Both the position numbers and the translations under genes were made by a program. The notes below the pieces were generated by a model. It had not been told where the DNA came from. It worked only from the letters and a program-made list of their open reading frames with translations, and did not search any database. A stretch of 64,000 bases of DNA from Cellulomonas sp. KRMCY2 (GTDB taxonomy: Bacteria; Actinomycetota; Actinomycetes; Actinomycetales; Cellulomonadaceae): assembly GCF_000526515.1 (NCBI RefSeq), contig NZ_JAGF01000001.1, positions 620,001 through 684,000 of the forward strand. Reading direction: 5' to 3'. Numbering within the stretch: the first letter of the stretch is position 1; every line of letters starts with the position of its first letter. Shown here piece by piece: positions 36,121 to 45,574 of the stretch.

Positions 36121-36197
36121 ACGACCACATCGACCGATCGGCACGGACCACGGGACCACGGGACCACGAAGGCTCCACCTCACGGAAGGCATGTCGC

Positions 36198-36923
36198 ATG
36201 GCTGAGAAGCAGACCATCCTGGGCCGTATCGCCCAGCTCACCAGGGCCAACATCAACGCACTGATCGACCGGGCGGAAGACCCCGAGAAGCTGCTCGACC
36301 AGATGGTGCGGGACTTCACGAACTCGATCGCCGAGGCGGAGGACGCCGTCGCGCTGACCATCGGCAACCTGCGGCTGGCCGAGGCCGACCACGCCGAGGA
36401 CGTCGCAGCGGCCGCCGACTGGGGTCGCAAGGCCGCCGCAGCGTCGGCCAAGGCCGACGAGCTGCGGGCGGGCGGCAACGTCGCCGACGCCGACAAGTTC
36501 GACAACCTCGCCAAGATCGCGCTGTCGAAGCAGATCGCCTTCGAGGGCGAGGCCCGCTCGGCCGAGCCGATGATCGCCTCGCAGACCGATGTGGTCGGCA
36601 AGCTCAAGACGGGCCTGGTCCAGATGAAGGACAAGCTCGAGCAGCTGCGCTCCAAGCGCGACCAGCTCGTCGCCCGGTCGAAGTCGGCCGACGCGCAGTC
36701 CCAGGTCCAGGAGGCCATCTCCTCGATCAACGTGCTCGACCCGACGAGCGAGGTCTCACGCTTCGAGGAGAAGGTCCGCCGCGAGGAGGCCCGCGTGGCA
36801 GGGCAGGCCGAGGTCGCGGCATCGTCCCTCGACGCCCAGTTCGAGGACCTCGAGGCGGAGTCCGGCGCCGCCGAGATCGACGCGCGCCTGGCTGCTCTCA
36901 AGGCCGGCGGCCCCGCCGTCTGA
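36198..36923 (+). CDS. pspA: PspA/IM30-family protein
   Basis: 241 residues, helical throughout. N-terminal ILGRIAQLTRANINALIDRAEDPEKLLDQMVRDF is the PspA signature; a long coiled coil (60-170) and a short C-terminal helix follow. PspA/Vipp1 proteins polymerise on stressed membranes to limit proton leakage. GGAAGG precedes the ATG. Likely co-transcribed with the TPM gene (77-bp gap) and followed by a strong nested terminator. Confidence 0.93.
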   Translation: MAEKQTILGRIAQLTRANINALIDRAEDPEKLLDQMVRDFTNSIAEAEDAVALTIGNLRLAEADHAEDVAAAADWGRKAAAASAKADELRAGGNVADADKFDNLAKIALSKQIAFEGEARSAEPMIASQTDVVGKLKTGLVQMKDKLEQLRSKRDQLVARSKSADAQSQVQEAISSINVLDPTSEVSRFEEKVRREEARVAGQAEVAASSLDAQFEDLEAESGAAEIDARLAALKAGGPAV

Positions 36924-36931
36924 CCGCCACC

Positions 36932-36996
36932 CTCCGGCCCGTGCGGGCGGGGAGACCGGGGCTCCGGCCCGTGAGCCCCGGTCGCACGGGCCGGAG
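36932..36996 (+). terminator. Nested terminator after pspA
   Basis: Outer arms CTCCGGCCCGTGCG (36932-36945) and CGCACGGGCCGGAG (36983-36996) enclose a second perfect hairpin GACCGGGGCTC / GAGCCCCGGTC (36954-36983). Starts 8 bp after the pspA stop. Confidence 0.8.
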
Positions 36997-37014
36997 CACG
37001 CCGTGGGCGTCCAG

Positions 37015-37058
37015 GGTTCTCCCAGCGGACTCTCAGGATCGCGGCGCACACTGGTCGT
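37015..37058 (+). promoter_or_regulatory. Two-component operon promoter with direct repeats
   Basis: TTCTCCCAG (from 37018) and CTCTCAGG (from 37030) form a direct-repeat pair about 11-12 bp apart, the spacing expected for an OmpR-type dimer. CACACT (37047-37052) is 6 nt before the ATG, giving a leaderless promoter that the response regulator could activate itself. Confidence 0.5.
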
Positions 37059-37805
37059 ATGACCGCAGACCCCGCCTCGGAGGCTCGGCTGGTCGTCGTC
37101 GACGACGAGCCGACGATCCGCGAGCTCCTGACCACGTCGCTCCGCTTCGCCGGCTTCGAGGTCCATGCCGCAGCCGACGGCCTGTCCGCGCTCGCCCTGA
37201 TCAAGGACACCGCGCCGGACCTCGTGGTGCTCGACGTCATGCTCCCCGACCTCGACGGTTTCGAGGTGACCCGGCGGATGCGCGAGCGCGGCCAGCACGT
37301 CCCGGTCCTGTTCCTGACCGCGCGGGACGACACCGCGGACAAGGTCGCCGGCCTGACGGTCGGCGGGGACGACTACGTGACCAAGCCCTTCAGCCTCGAG
37401 GAGGTGGTCGCCCGGATCCGTGCCGTGCTCCGCCGCACCAGGACGACGGCGGCCGGCCAGGACGACGGGAGCATCCTGCGCTACGCCGACCTCGAGCTCG
37501 ACGAGGACTCGCACGACGTCCGCCGGGCAGGGCGCCCGATCGAGCTGTCCCCCACCGAGTTCGCCCTGCTGCGCTACCTCATGCTCAATGCCGGCCGGGT
37601 GCTGTCGAAGGCACAGATCCTCGACCACGTGTGGCAGTACGACTGGGGCGGCGACGGCAGCATCGTCGAGTCCTACATCTCCTACCTGCGCCGCAAGGTC
37701 GACCGACCCGACGGCGTGGGATCCGAGACGCCCCCGCTCCGGCCGCTCATCCACACCAAGCGCGGGGTCGGCTACATGCTGCGCCTCCCGCCGGGCGTGT
37801 CATGA
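37059..37805 (+). CDS. OmpR-family response regulator
   Basis: 248 residues. Receiver domain with acidic pocket Asp15/Asp16, phospho-acceptor Asp59 (VVLDVMLPD), switch Thr in FLTARDD and Lys in YVTKPFSLEE, followed by a winged helix (ELSPTEFALLRYLMLNAGRVLSKAQILDHVW, then the SYISYLRRKVD recognition helix and GVGYMLR wing). Forms a pair with the sensor kinase overlapping by ATGA. The architecture resembles actinobacterial TcrA/TrcR-type regulators; the signal is unknown. Confidence 0.95.
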   Translation: MTADPASEARLVVVDDEPTIRELLTTSLRFAGFEVHAAADGLSALALIKDTAPDLVVLDVMLPDLDGFEVTRRMRERGQHVPVLFLTARDDTADKVAGLTVGGDDYVTKPFSLEEVVARIRAVLRRTRTTAAGQDDGSILRYADLELDEDSHDVRRAGRPIELSPTEFALLRYLMLNAGRVLSKAQILDHVWQYDWGGDGSIVESYISYLRRKVDRPDGVGSETPPLRPLIHTKRGVGYMLRLPPGVS

Positions 37806-39337
37806 CCGCGACACCACCCGAGACGGCGGCGGCACCGAACCCGGTGGCGGAGCCGAGCCCGGCCGCGGCACCGCGCCCGGCGGCGGGGCCCGGACCGTGG
37901 GGCCGTCTCCCGCTGCGCACCCAGCTCACGGCGGTCTTCGCGCTCCTGCTGGTCCTCGGGCTCACCCTGACCGGTGTGACCGCCCTGACCCTGCTGCGCC
38001 AGTCGCTCGTCGACCAGCTCGACGCGCAGCTCGCATCGGCGGCACCCCTGCTCGTGCGCCAGGCGTCCGGCGGGCTGCCGCAGCCCGAGGCGTCCGGCGA
38101 GGGACTGCCCAGCGACTACTACGTCGTCTTCTCCGACCGGACCGGTGCGACGGTCCGCTGGGGGACGGACGCGGACGACGACGCCCAGGTGCCCACCATG
38201 ACCGTCGACGAGGTCGTGGCCCTCGACGGTGCGGCCTTCAGCGTGCCGTCGACCTCCGGCGGCGGTCGATGGCGCGTGCTCGCGCTGCCGCTCGCCGCCG
38301 AGGGCGGCAGCCTGGTCGGCTCGGTCGCCGTGGCCCTGCCGATGACCTCCGCGGACGCGACGCTCGACCAGATGCGCACGGTCCTGCTGGCCATCGGCAT
38401 CGCCGTCGTCACGCTCGGGGCCGCAGCCGGCTCGTGGGGGGTCCGGCGAGCGCTGCGCCCGCTGCGTCAGATCGAGGACACCGCAGCGGCGATCGCCGAC
38501 GGGGACCTGAGCCGACGCGTACCCGACGCCCCCGCCTCGACCGAGGTCGGCCGGCTCGCCGTCGCGCTCAACGGGATGCTCACCCAGATCGAGCGCGCGT
38601 TCGCCGTCCGGACCGCCTCCGAGCAGCGGATGCGGCGCTTCGTCGCCGACGCCAGCCATGAGCTGCGCACGCCGCTCGCCACGATCCGCGGGTACGGCGA
38701 GCTGTACCGGATGGGCGCGCTGACCACCACCGACGAGGTCAGCCGGACCATGCGCCGGATGGAGGACTCCGCCACCCGGATGGGCGTGCTCGTCGAGGAC
38801 CTGCTGCACCTCGCGCGCCTCGACGAGGCTCGGCCGCAGCGCGACGAGCCGGTGGACCTGGCGGTGCTGGCCGGGGACGCGGCCGGCGATCTGCGGGCCC
38901 TCGACCCGACGCGCCCGGTCCGCCTCGAGCCGCTCACGGCGGGGGGCACGACGGCCGGCGCCGTGACGTCCGGCGACGAGAACCGGCTGCGCCAGGTGCT
39001 CGGGAACCTCATCGGCAACGTCACGCAGCACACGCCGGCCGGGACACCGGTCGAGATCGCCGTCGGCCGCCTGCACCCCGAGGGCACCGGCGTCGTCCTG
39101 GAGGTCCGGGACCACGGCCCGGGGATCGCGGCCGAGCACCGGGGGCGCATCTTCGAGCGCTTCTACCGGGTCGACGCCGCGCGAGGCCGGGACTCCGGCG
39201 GGGCCGGCCTCGGCATGGCGATCGTCGACGCCATCGTCGCGGCCCATGACGGCTCGGTCGAGATCTCCGAGACCCCCGGGGGCGGGGCGACTGTCCGGCT
39301 CGTGCTGCCGGCCGTGCGGCAGCCGGCGGAGGGGTGA
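37802..39337 (+). CDS. Sensor histidine kinase
   Basis: 511 residues. A Pro/Ala-rich N-terminus, first membrane span (about 42-62), a 115-residue extracytoplasmic sensor, second span (about 195-215), HAMP (RRALRPLRQIEDTAAAIADGDLSRRV), HisKA H-box with His286 in DASHELRTPLATIRGYGEL, and HATPase with N-box NRLRQVLGNLIGNVTQHTP and G-boxes DHGPGIAAEHRGRIFERFYR and GGAGLGMAIV. N-box has Gly where Asn is usual (LIGNVTQH) but the catalytic Asn remains. Co-translated with the regulator. Confidence 0.95.
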   Translation: MTATPPETAAAPNPVAEPSPAAAPRPAAGPGPWGRLPLRTQLTAVFALLLVLGLTLTGVTALTLLRQSLVDQLDAQLASAAPLLVRQASGGLPQPEASGEGLPSDYYVVFSDRTGATVRWGTDADDDAQVPTMTVDEVVALDGAAFSVPSTSGGGRWRVLALPLAAEGGSLVGSVAVALPMTSADATLDQMRTVLLAIGIAVVTLGAAAGSWGVRRALRPLRQIEDTAAAIADGDLSRRVPDAPASTEVGRLAVALNGMLTQIERAFAVRTASEQRMRRFVADASHELRTPLATIRGYGELYRMGALTTTDEVSRTMRRMEDSATRMGVLVEDLLHLARLDEARPQRDEPVDLAVLAGDAAGDLRALDPTRPVRLEPLTAGGTTAGAVTSGDENRLRQVLGNLIGNVTQHTPAGTPVEIAVGRLHPEGTGVVLEVRDHGPGIAAEHRGRIFERFYRVDAARGRDSGGAGLGMAIVDAIVAAHDGSVEISETPGGGATVRLVLPAVRQPAEG

Positions 39338-39397
39338 CCGGCGGATGCGTGACCACGCCCGACGCGGGTGCCGGACCACCTGCCGGGACGGCACCGC

Positions 39398-39414
39398 GCT
39401 CCGGCAGCCGGAGC
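39398..39414 (+). terminator. Hairpin after sensor kinase gene
   Basis: GCTCCGG-CAG-CCGGAGC, a perfect 7-bp stem with a 3-nt loop, 60 bp after the kinase stop. Short but stable; no T-tract. Confidence 0.5.
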
Positions 39415-39469
39415 CCGAAACCGGGGCTACGATGGCCAGTCGTTGTCCCCCGACACGTGAGGCTCGGCG

Positions 39470-40279
39470 ATGGGCGTCCATGACGCACCCCAGTGGTTGA
39501 TCTCGGCCTGGATCAGGGCCTGTACCGGAGCCGGAGCGACGGCGTCGGTCCCGGAGATCGAGAGGGTCGGCCAGTCCCTGCTCGACAGGTGGTCCGAACC
39601 CGGACGGGTCTTCCACAACGTCCGGCACCTCGCTGACGTCCTGGCGAGGGTCGACGAGCTCGCCGAGGAGACCCACGAGCCCGACCGGGTCCGACTCGCA
39701 GCCTGGTACCACGGCGCGGTGTTCAGCGCGGCCGAGCGCGCCTCCTACGCCCACCGCGGTGGCGAGGACGAGCACGCGAGCGCTGCGCTGGCGCGCTCGG
39801 AGCTGACCGGGCTGGGAGTGCCGCAGGTTGCCGTCGACCGGGTCGTCGACCTCGTCGAGACGCTGGCGCGGCATGCCCCGCGACCCGACGACTTCGACTG
39901 CGCGGTGCTGTGCGACGCCGACCTGGCGATGCTGGCCGCTGACCCGCAGCGGTACAAGGCGTACCTGGCCGACGTCCGCGCGGAGTACGCCCACCTGCCG
40001 CTCGAGGAGTTCGTCCGGGCCCGGATCGCGATCCTCGAACGCCTCGAGCACCGCCCGCGGCTCTTCGCGAGCCCGCTCGGCACGCACTGGGAGGAGCCCG
40101 CGCGGCAGAACCTCGCCGGCGAGCTGCACCGGCTCCGCAAGGAGCTGGCCCGGATCGAGACCGAGCCGCACGTCGAGGGCCCCCGCTCCGCCGAGGCCGC
40201 CGCGGGAGCGGACGAGGCAGCGATGGAGGCCGACGGCAAGCGGACCGACCACGGGACGCGTGCTCCACAGCAGCACTGA
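39470..40279 (+). CDS. HD-superfamily-like protein (predicted phosphohydrolase)
   Basis: 269 residues. Matches predicted metal-dependent HD-type hydrolases: an N-terminal helical part with LLDRWSEPGRVFHNVRHLADVLARV, then LAAWYHGAVFSAAE, a DEHASAALA helix and DCAVLCDADLAML. In classical members the second motif reads HD; here His is followed by Gly, so the metal set may be altered, while the other His/Asp residues are kept. The last 60 residues are Ala/Glu-rich and disordered. GAGG lies upstream of the ATG. Substrate unknown. Confidence 0.75.
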   Translation: MGVHDAPQWLISAWIRACTGAGATASVPEIERVGQSLLDRWSEPGRVFHNVRHLADVLARVDELAEETHEPDRVRLAAWYHGAVFSAAERASYAHRGGEDEHASAALARSELTGLGVPQVAVDRVVDLVETLARHAPRPDDFDCAVLCDADLAMLAADPQRYKAYLADVRAEYAHLPLEEFVRARIAILERLEHRPRLFASPLGTHWEEPARQNLAGELHRLRKELARIETEPHVEGPRSAEAAAGADEAAMEADGKRTDHGTRAPQQH

Positions 40280-40376
40280 CCGCTCACTCGTCCACAGGTC
40301 CGCCGACCCCGCCCGACGGCGTGGCACCCGGCCGTCTAGCGTCGCGACTCCGAGGAGCCACGACACAGGAGGACTG

Positions 40377-40667
40377 ATGAGCAGGTACGAGGTCGACAGT
40401 GCCCAGGTTGCCCAGGCGAGCGCAGCGGCGAACGCCTCGGTGACAGTGATCCGCACGGAGGTCGGTGCCCTGATGCGCCATCTGGCCGACCTCCAGGCCG
40501 GCTGGCGGGGCGGAGCGGCCACCGCCTTCGGTGGTGTGCTCGCGGACTGGACCATCACCCAGCAGCGGGTCGAGGCGAGCCTCGACCAGATCACCGCGCA
40601 GCTCGGCGCCGCCGCCCAGCACTACGCCGACGCCGAGCAGCAGGCGGCCCGGCTGTTCCTGCGCTGA
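40377..40667 (+). CDS. WXG100-family protein
   Basis: 96 residues, two helices separated by W43-R44-G45 (AGWRGGAATAF), the WXG turn. YADAE (Y83, E87) near the C-terminus fits the YxxxE export motif of type VII secretion. AGGAGG gives a strong ribosome site. No EccC, EccD or partner Esx gene is in the window, so this is an orphan whose secretion system must be elsewhere, if used. Confidence 0.85.
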   Translation: MSRYEVDSAQVAQASAAANASVTVIRTEVGALMRHLADLQAGWRGGAATAFGGVLADWTITQQRVEASLDQITAQLGAAAQHYADAEQQAARLFLR

Positions 40668-40793
40668 GCAACGGGATCGCCGCCGCCGGGCGGGCCGCCG
40701 GGCGGTCGACAGCCGGGAGGTGCACCGTACGGCGGCCCACGGGCCGGTGGTCGCCGGTTCGGTGGTCCACCGGTCCGATGGTTGGATCGTGCG

Positions 40794-41108
40794 ATGGCTG
40801 TCCTGCTCGACCCTCCGTTGTGGCCCCGGCACGGCCGGATCTGGGGCCATCTGGTCAGTGACGAGTCGCTGGCCGAGCTGCGCGACTTCGCCGCGCGTGC
40901 CGGGCTGCCGGAGCGCGGCTTCGACCGCGACCACTACGACATCCCGGCGGATCGGTACGACGAGCTCATCGCCCTCGGGGCGACGCTGGTCGACTCCCGC
41001 GAGCTCGTGCGACGCCTGCGCGCCTCCGGGCTGCGGGTCCCGGCGCGCGACCGCCGGCGGACGGGGCCACGCACAGCCGACCGACCCGCCCTGACTGATC
41101 CACCCTGA
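40794..41108 (+). CDS. DUF4031 protein
   Basis: 104 residues. The N-terminus MAVLLDPPLWPRHGRIWGHLVSDESLAELRDFA followed by GLPERGFDRDHYDIPADRYDELIALGA is the conserved DUF4031 core; the remainder is a basic tail ending in Pro. ATG 40794 is 6 nt after TTGGAT. Function unknown. Confidence 0.85.
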   Translation: MAVLLDPPLWPRHGRIWGHLVSDESLAELRDFAARAGLPERGFDRDHYDIPADRYDELIALGATLVDSRELVRRLRASGLRVPARDRRRTGPRTADRPALTDPP

Positions 41109-41163
41109 CCGGCCCGCTCGGCCGGCCGTCGACCGACCCACCCCGACCCGCCCCGACCGGCCC

Positions 41164-42120
41164 TCACCCGGCGCCGAGGAGCCCGGCAGCCTGGTCCCAC
41201 GCCTGGGCTCGCGCGAGATCGCCGTCGGCACCCCGAGGGCCGGTCCACCAGCCACGGTCGGCGGACCACAGGGCCGACTCGACGCTGCGCGCCACGGACC
41301 AGGCAGCGATCCGCGTCGGCGCGAGCCCGGTCAGGTCGGCCAGCAGCCGGGTGCGATCGGCCAGCTCACGTGCCGGGGTCACGGTCGTGGTCCAGTCCCC
41401 CAGCTGCGTCAGCAGCGGCCACGGGTCCCAGGCCGGATCGCCGACGACGGCCTTGGGGTCGATCGCCAACCAGCTGCTCGACCCGTCGACGTCGTCGCGC
41501 AGGATGTTGCCGGGGTTGAGGTCACCGTGCGCCAGGCCGCTGCGAGGCGGGTCTCGGGGCAGCGTCCGGAGCAGATCGACGGCATGCCGGACCAGCCCTC
41601 GGTCCATCGTCACGGGTGCCTGGCCCCCGAGCCGGTCGAGCCGCTCGCTCGCGATCCCGGCGAGGCGGTCGGCCACCGTGACGAGCGCAGGGAACGGACC
41701 CGACGCGGGTGGCTCCACGGCCCCCATCTGCCGGAGCAGCGCGGCGCCGATCGCGATCTGCTCGCTGACCTGCACCGGCTCGTCGCGCAGGGCCGTCCCC
41801 GGCGTAGCGCGACGCAGCAGCAGCGCCCAGTCCTCGTCGCAGGACTCCAGGAGCCGGACGGCACCGTGGCCGTCCCAGACCCGCAGGGCTGCGGCCTCGT
41901 GCCGCGCCTCGTCGTGCGGGTAGGAGATCTTCAGGACCGCCGCCCCGGACGGGAGCGTGACCGGGGCCGCCCAGCCCGACATGCCGTCCTCGAACGGTGC
42001 GCCGACGGCCAGGCTCCACCGGTCCACCGCACGCTCGACGAGGCCGGGCAGGCGCTCGAGCCACTTCCGGCCACCGTCGGCGCCCACCATCGAGTGCAGC
42101 AGTCGCTCCGGGATGTCCAC
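41164..42120 (-). CDS. APH(6)/streptomycin 6-kinase-like phosphotransferase
   Basis: 318 residues. Kinase-fold APH family: N-lobe with VLKISYPHDEARHEAAAL (Lys and Glu of the ATP site), catalytic loop HGDLNPGNIL and metal site AIDPKAVVGDPAWDP, the form typical of the aminoglycoside/hydroxyurea kinase family (PF04655). Chromosomal copies are frequent in soil actinobacteria, and resistance cannot be assumed. GTG start; CAGGAT 6 nt upstream. Transcribed in the same direction as groEL but separated from it by a terminator. Confidence 0.85.
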   Translation of the reverse strand: MDIPERLLHSMVGADGGRKWLERLPGLVERAVDRWSLAVGAPFEDGMSGWAAPVTLPSGAAVLKISYPHDEARHEAAALRVWDGHGAVRLLESCDEDWALLLRRATPGTALRDEPVQVSEQIAIGAALLRQMGAVEPPASGPFPALVTVADRLAGIASERLDRLGGQAPVTMDRGLVRHAVDLLRTLPRDPPRSGLAHGDLNPGNILRDDVDGSSSWLAIDPKAVVGDPAWDPWPLLTQLGDWTTTVTPARELADRTRLLADLTGLAPTRIAAWSVARSVESALWSADRGWWTGPRGADGDLARAQAWDQAAGLLGAG

Positions 42121-42135
42121 TCCCCCATCCTGTAC

Positions 42136-42171
42136 GACGACGGGCGCCTCCCGAAGGAGACGCCCGTCGTC
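42136..42171 (-). terminator. groEL terminator with UUCG loop
   Basis: On the minus strand an 11-bp arm GACGACGGGCG pairs perfectly with its complement, with an inner CTCC/GGAG stem closing a TTCG tetraloop. About 50 nt after the groEL stop. Confidence 0.8.
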
Positions 42172-42204
42172 CGTGCCGCGCTGGTCAGGCTGCGCGGGTC
42201 GGAC

Positions 42205-43953
<1,749 letters not shown>

Positions 43954-43971
43954 TCACCGGACCAGGTTCTT

Positions 43972-43998
43972 CTGTCACTCTCGGGTCGAGAGTGCTAA
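43972..43998 (-). promoter_or_regulatory. CIRCE element 1 (HrcA operator)
   Basis: Inverted repeat with CACTC, a 9-bp spacer TCGGGTCGA and GAGTGCTAA. One arm matches consensus fully; the other matches in the five inner bases. Lies between the promoter and the groEL start. Confidence 0.85.
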
Positions 43999-44005
43999 CT
44001 CATTA

Positions 44006-44032
44006 TTGGCACTCGGTACCCGAGAGTGCAAG
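44006..44032 (-). promoter_or_regulatory. CIRCE element 2 and groEL promoter
   Basis: TTGGCACTC, 9-bp spacer GGTACCCGA, GAGTGCAAG: a near-consensus HrcA operator. The minus-strand sequence TTGCAC, 18 bp, AATAAT fits a sigma-A promoter embedded in this box, so HrcA bound at either box would block groEL transcription until heat stress. Confidence 0.88.
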
Positions 44033-44098
44033 CGACGCGCGCCCGTTCCGCCCACGGCGAGACGTCACGCCGATCGGGGTCGCCGGGGGCGAGGTCGG

Positions 44099-44302
44099 TC
44101 AGACGCCGCGGACCTGCTCGGCCTGCGGGCCCTTGGTGCCCTGGCCCACCTGGAACTCGACCTCCTGGCCCTCCTCGAGGGCGCGGTACCCGTCCGCCTG
44201 GATCGCACTGAAGTGGACGAAGAGGTCAGGACCGCCATCGGCCGGGGTGATGAAACCGAAGCCCTTCTCAGCGTTGAACCACTTCACGGTGCCCTGAGCC
44301 AT
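44099..44302 (-). CDS. Cold-shock protein CspA family
   Basis: 67 residues, a single cold-shock domain with RNP1 KGFGFI and RNP2 LFVHFSAI and the start [15 protein letters not shown]. Nucleic-acid chaperone. AGGAG is present upstream; the leader (44303 to about 44400) is long, as usual for csp mRNAs. Distinct from the extended csp at 27299. Confidence 0.96.
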   Translation of the reverse strand: MAQGTVKWFNAEKGFGFITPADGGPDLFVHFSAIQADGYRALEEGQEVEFQVGQGTKGPQAEQVRGV

Positions 44303-44435
44303 GCCTGCTCCTGTCGTGCTGCCTCTGGTGTCGACCGCGACGTGCGCGGCCACGATCCTGCGGAGCCTAGTGCGGCCGGCCGCACGGCGGCAGGGGCATC
44401 CGGCTGCTGAGGACGGCGGTACGTCGGCCCGTCGC

Positions 44436-45047
44436 TCAGGGCTCGTAGTCGGCGGCGAGGACCACGACGAGGCCGTCCGGGGCCTGTGCGGCGTCCTCCT
44501 GCACCGTGGCGATGCCGAGGGCAGCCGCGACCGCCTGGGCGGTGGCGACGTCCGCAGCGGCCGGGTAGTAGACGACCGAGGTCTCCAGGTCGTCGCCGTC
44601 CCAGTTGTCGGCGGTGGCGGCGGTGAACCCGGCTGCCTCGAGCCGGTCCGAGGCACCACCGGCCAGGCCGGCCCTCGACGTCGCGTTGAGCACCGAGACC
44701 GGCCGGGTGAGATCGGCGACCGGCTCAGGCGTCGGCTCCTGCGTGACCGCCGGCGTCTCCACCGGCGCTGCTGTCGCGGTCTCGGTCGCGGTCGCGCCGG
44801 CGCTGGGCTCCTGCGTGTCGTCCTCGGACTGACTGAAGCTCGGCAGCTCGACGCCGGAGAGCCCGTCCCAGTCGGACAGCCACGTCACGAGGCCGTAGGC
44901 GAGCACCGGGAACACGACCAGGACGGTGACGAACGGCCACCACCGGCTCCACCAGGAGCGCGGCGCACGGTGTGCACCGCGCGGGCCTCCGGACGCGTCG
45001 ACCTCGTCGAACTCGTCAACAGCGTCGGGGTGCTCGCCTGGTCTCAC
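44436..45047 (-). CDS. LytR_C-domain membrane protein
   Basis: 203 residues. A short cytoplasmic part, one span ([19 protein letters not shown], about 33-52), a Thr/Glu/Pro linker and a C-terminal LytR_C domain ([27 protein letters not shown] ... SVVYYP). Proteins of this kind are found with cell-wall glycopolymer ligases. GTG 45047 is 7 nt after TAGCCT, a leaderless start. It follows DUF3263 by 31 bp, the standard actinobacterial gene pair. Confidence 0.88.
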   Translation of the reverse strand: MRPGEHPDAVDEFDEVDASGGPRGAHRAPRSWWSRWWPFVTVLVVFPVLAYGLVTWLSDWDGLSGVELPSFSQSEDDTQEPSAGATATETATAAPVETPAVTQEPTPEPVADLTRPVSVLNATSRAGLAGGASDRLEAAGFTAATADNWDGDDLETSVVYYPAAADVATAQAVAAALGIATVQEDAAQAPDGLVVVLAADYEP

Positions 45048-45078
45048 GGCGGACAGGCTAGCGGGTCGACCTGGCCGC

Positions 45079-45387
45079 TCAGCCCTCGATGCCCAGGCGA
45101 CGCGCGGTACGTGCTCGCTGACGCGAGGAACGCATGCGGCGAAGGCGCTTGATGAGCATCGGGTCGCAGGCAAGGGCGGCGGGTGAGTCGATCAGCGCGT
45201 TGAGGACCTGGTAGTACCGCGTCGCCGACATGTCGAAGAGGTCGCGGACCGCCTGCTCCTTGGCGCCGGCGTACTTCCACCACTGCCGCTCGAAGGCGAG
45301 GATCTGCTGGTCCCGTTCGGACAGCTCGGCGCCGGACGACGTCGCGGCCGTGCGGAACGGGGCTGCCGCGGTCGCGGTGGCGTCCAT
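45079..45387 (-). CDS. DUF3263 protein
   Basis: 102 residues. LSERDQQILAFERQWWKYAGAKEQAVRDLFDMSATRYYQVLNALID is the conserved helix-turn-helix-like core of DUF3263, followed by a basic RLRRMRSSRQRARTARRLG tail suited to DNA binding. A possible small transcription factor. GGAGG precedes the ATG. Probably co-transcribed with the LytR_C gene from the palindrome-overlapped promoter at 45488-45518. Confidence 0.88.
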   Translation of the reverse strand: MDATATAAAPFRTAATSSGAELSERDQQILAFERQWWKYAGAKEQAVRDLFDMSATRYYQVLNALIDSPAALACDPMLIKRLRRMRSSRQRARTARRLGIEG

Positions 45388-45487
45388 GCGGTCCTCCAGG
45401 TCGGTTCACTACGGCAGTCGGTCCACAAGCGGCAGGTCGGTTGAGCGGTCTGTCGGCTGCGCGGCCGTCGAGGCTCGAGCAGTGCCC

Positions 45488-45518
45488 ATCGTAGACGCGA
45501 ATGACAGCCGTGTCATTC
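45488..45518 (-). promoter_or_regulatory. DUF3263 promoter overlapped by palindrome
   Basis: On the minus strand ATGACA (-35, 45511-45516), a 17-bp spacer and TACGAT (-10, 45488-45493) form one of the best sigma-A-like promoters in the window. A perfect 8-bp-arm inverted repeat GAATGACA-GCCG-TGTCATTC (45499-45518) covers the -35, a likely operator for a dimeric regulator. Confidence 0.65.
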
Positions 45519-45574
45519 CCGTGCCGGCCCCGTGCCGCCGGGCCCGTGCGGTCGCCTGCCGGTAGTCTCGCGGC

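Noticed and set aside
33145..36192. A very long minus-strand open frame (over 1000 codons) covering the TPM and pspA genes
   Set aside because: Only the first 265 residues upstream of the 33145 stop make sense as the amidotransferase; the rest is antisense to two well-supported genes and is Arg/Gly/Val-rich without domains. High GC lengthens antisense frames.
37772..40594. A 940-codon minus-strand open frame opposite the two-component and HD genes
   Set aside because: Shadow of the GC-rich plus-strand codons; no motifs, while the plus strand holds complete kinase and regulator domains.
41109..41163. CCGACC-rich tract between DUF4031 and the kinase gene as a functional repeat
   Set aside because: Short, irregular and of the composition expected for GC-rich convergent ends; no defined unit length.
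41164..42120. A true streptomycin resistance determinant
   Set aside because: The kinase motifs are intact, but similar chromosomal proteins often have no resistance phenotype; sequence alone does not decide.
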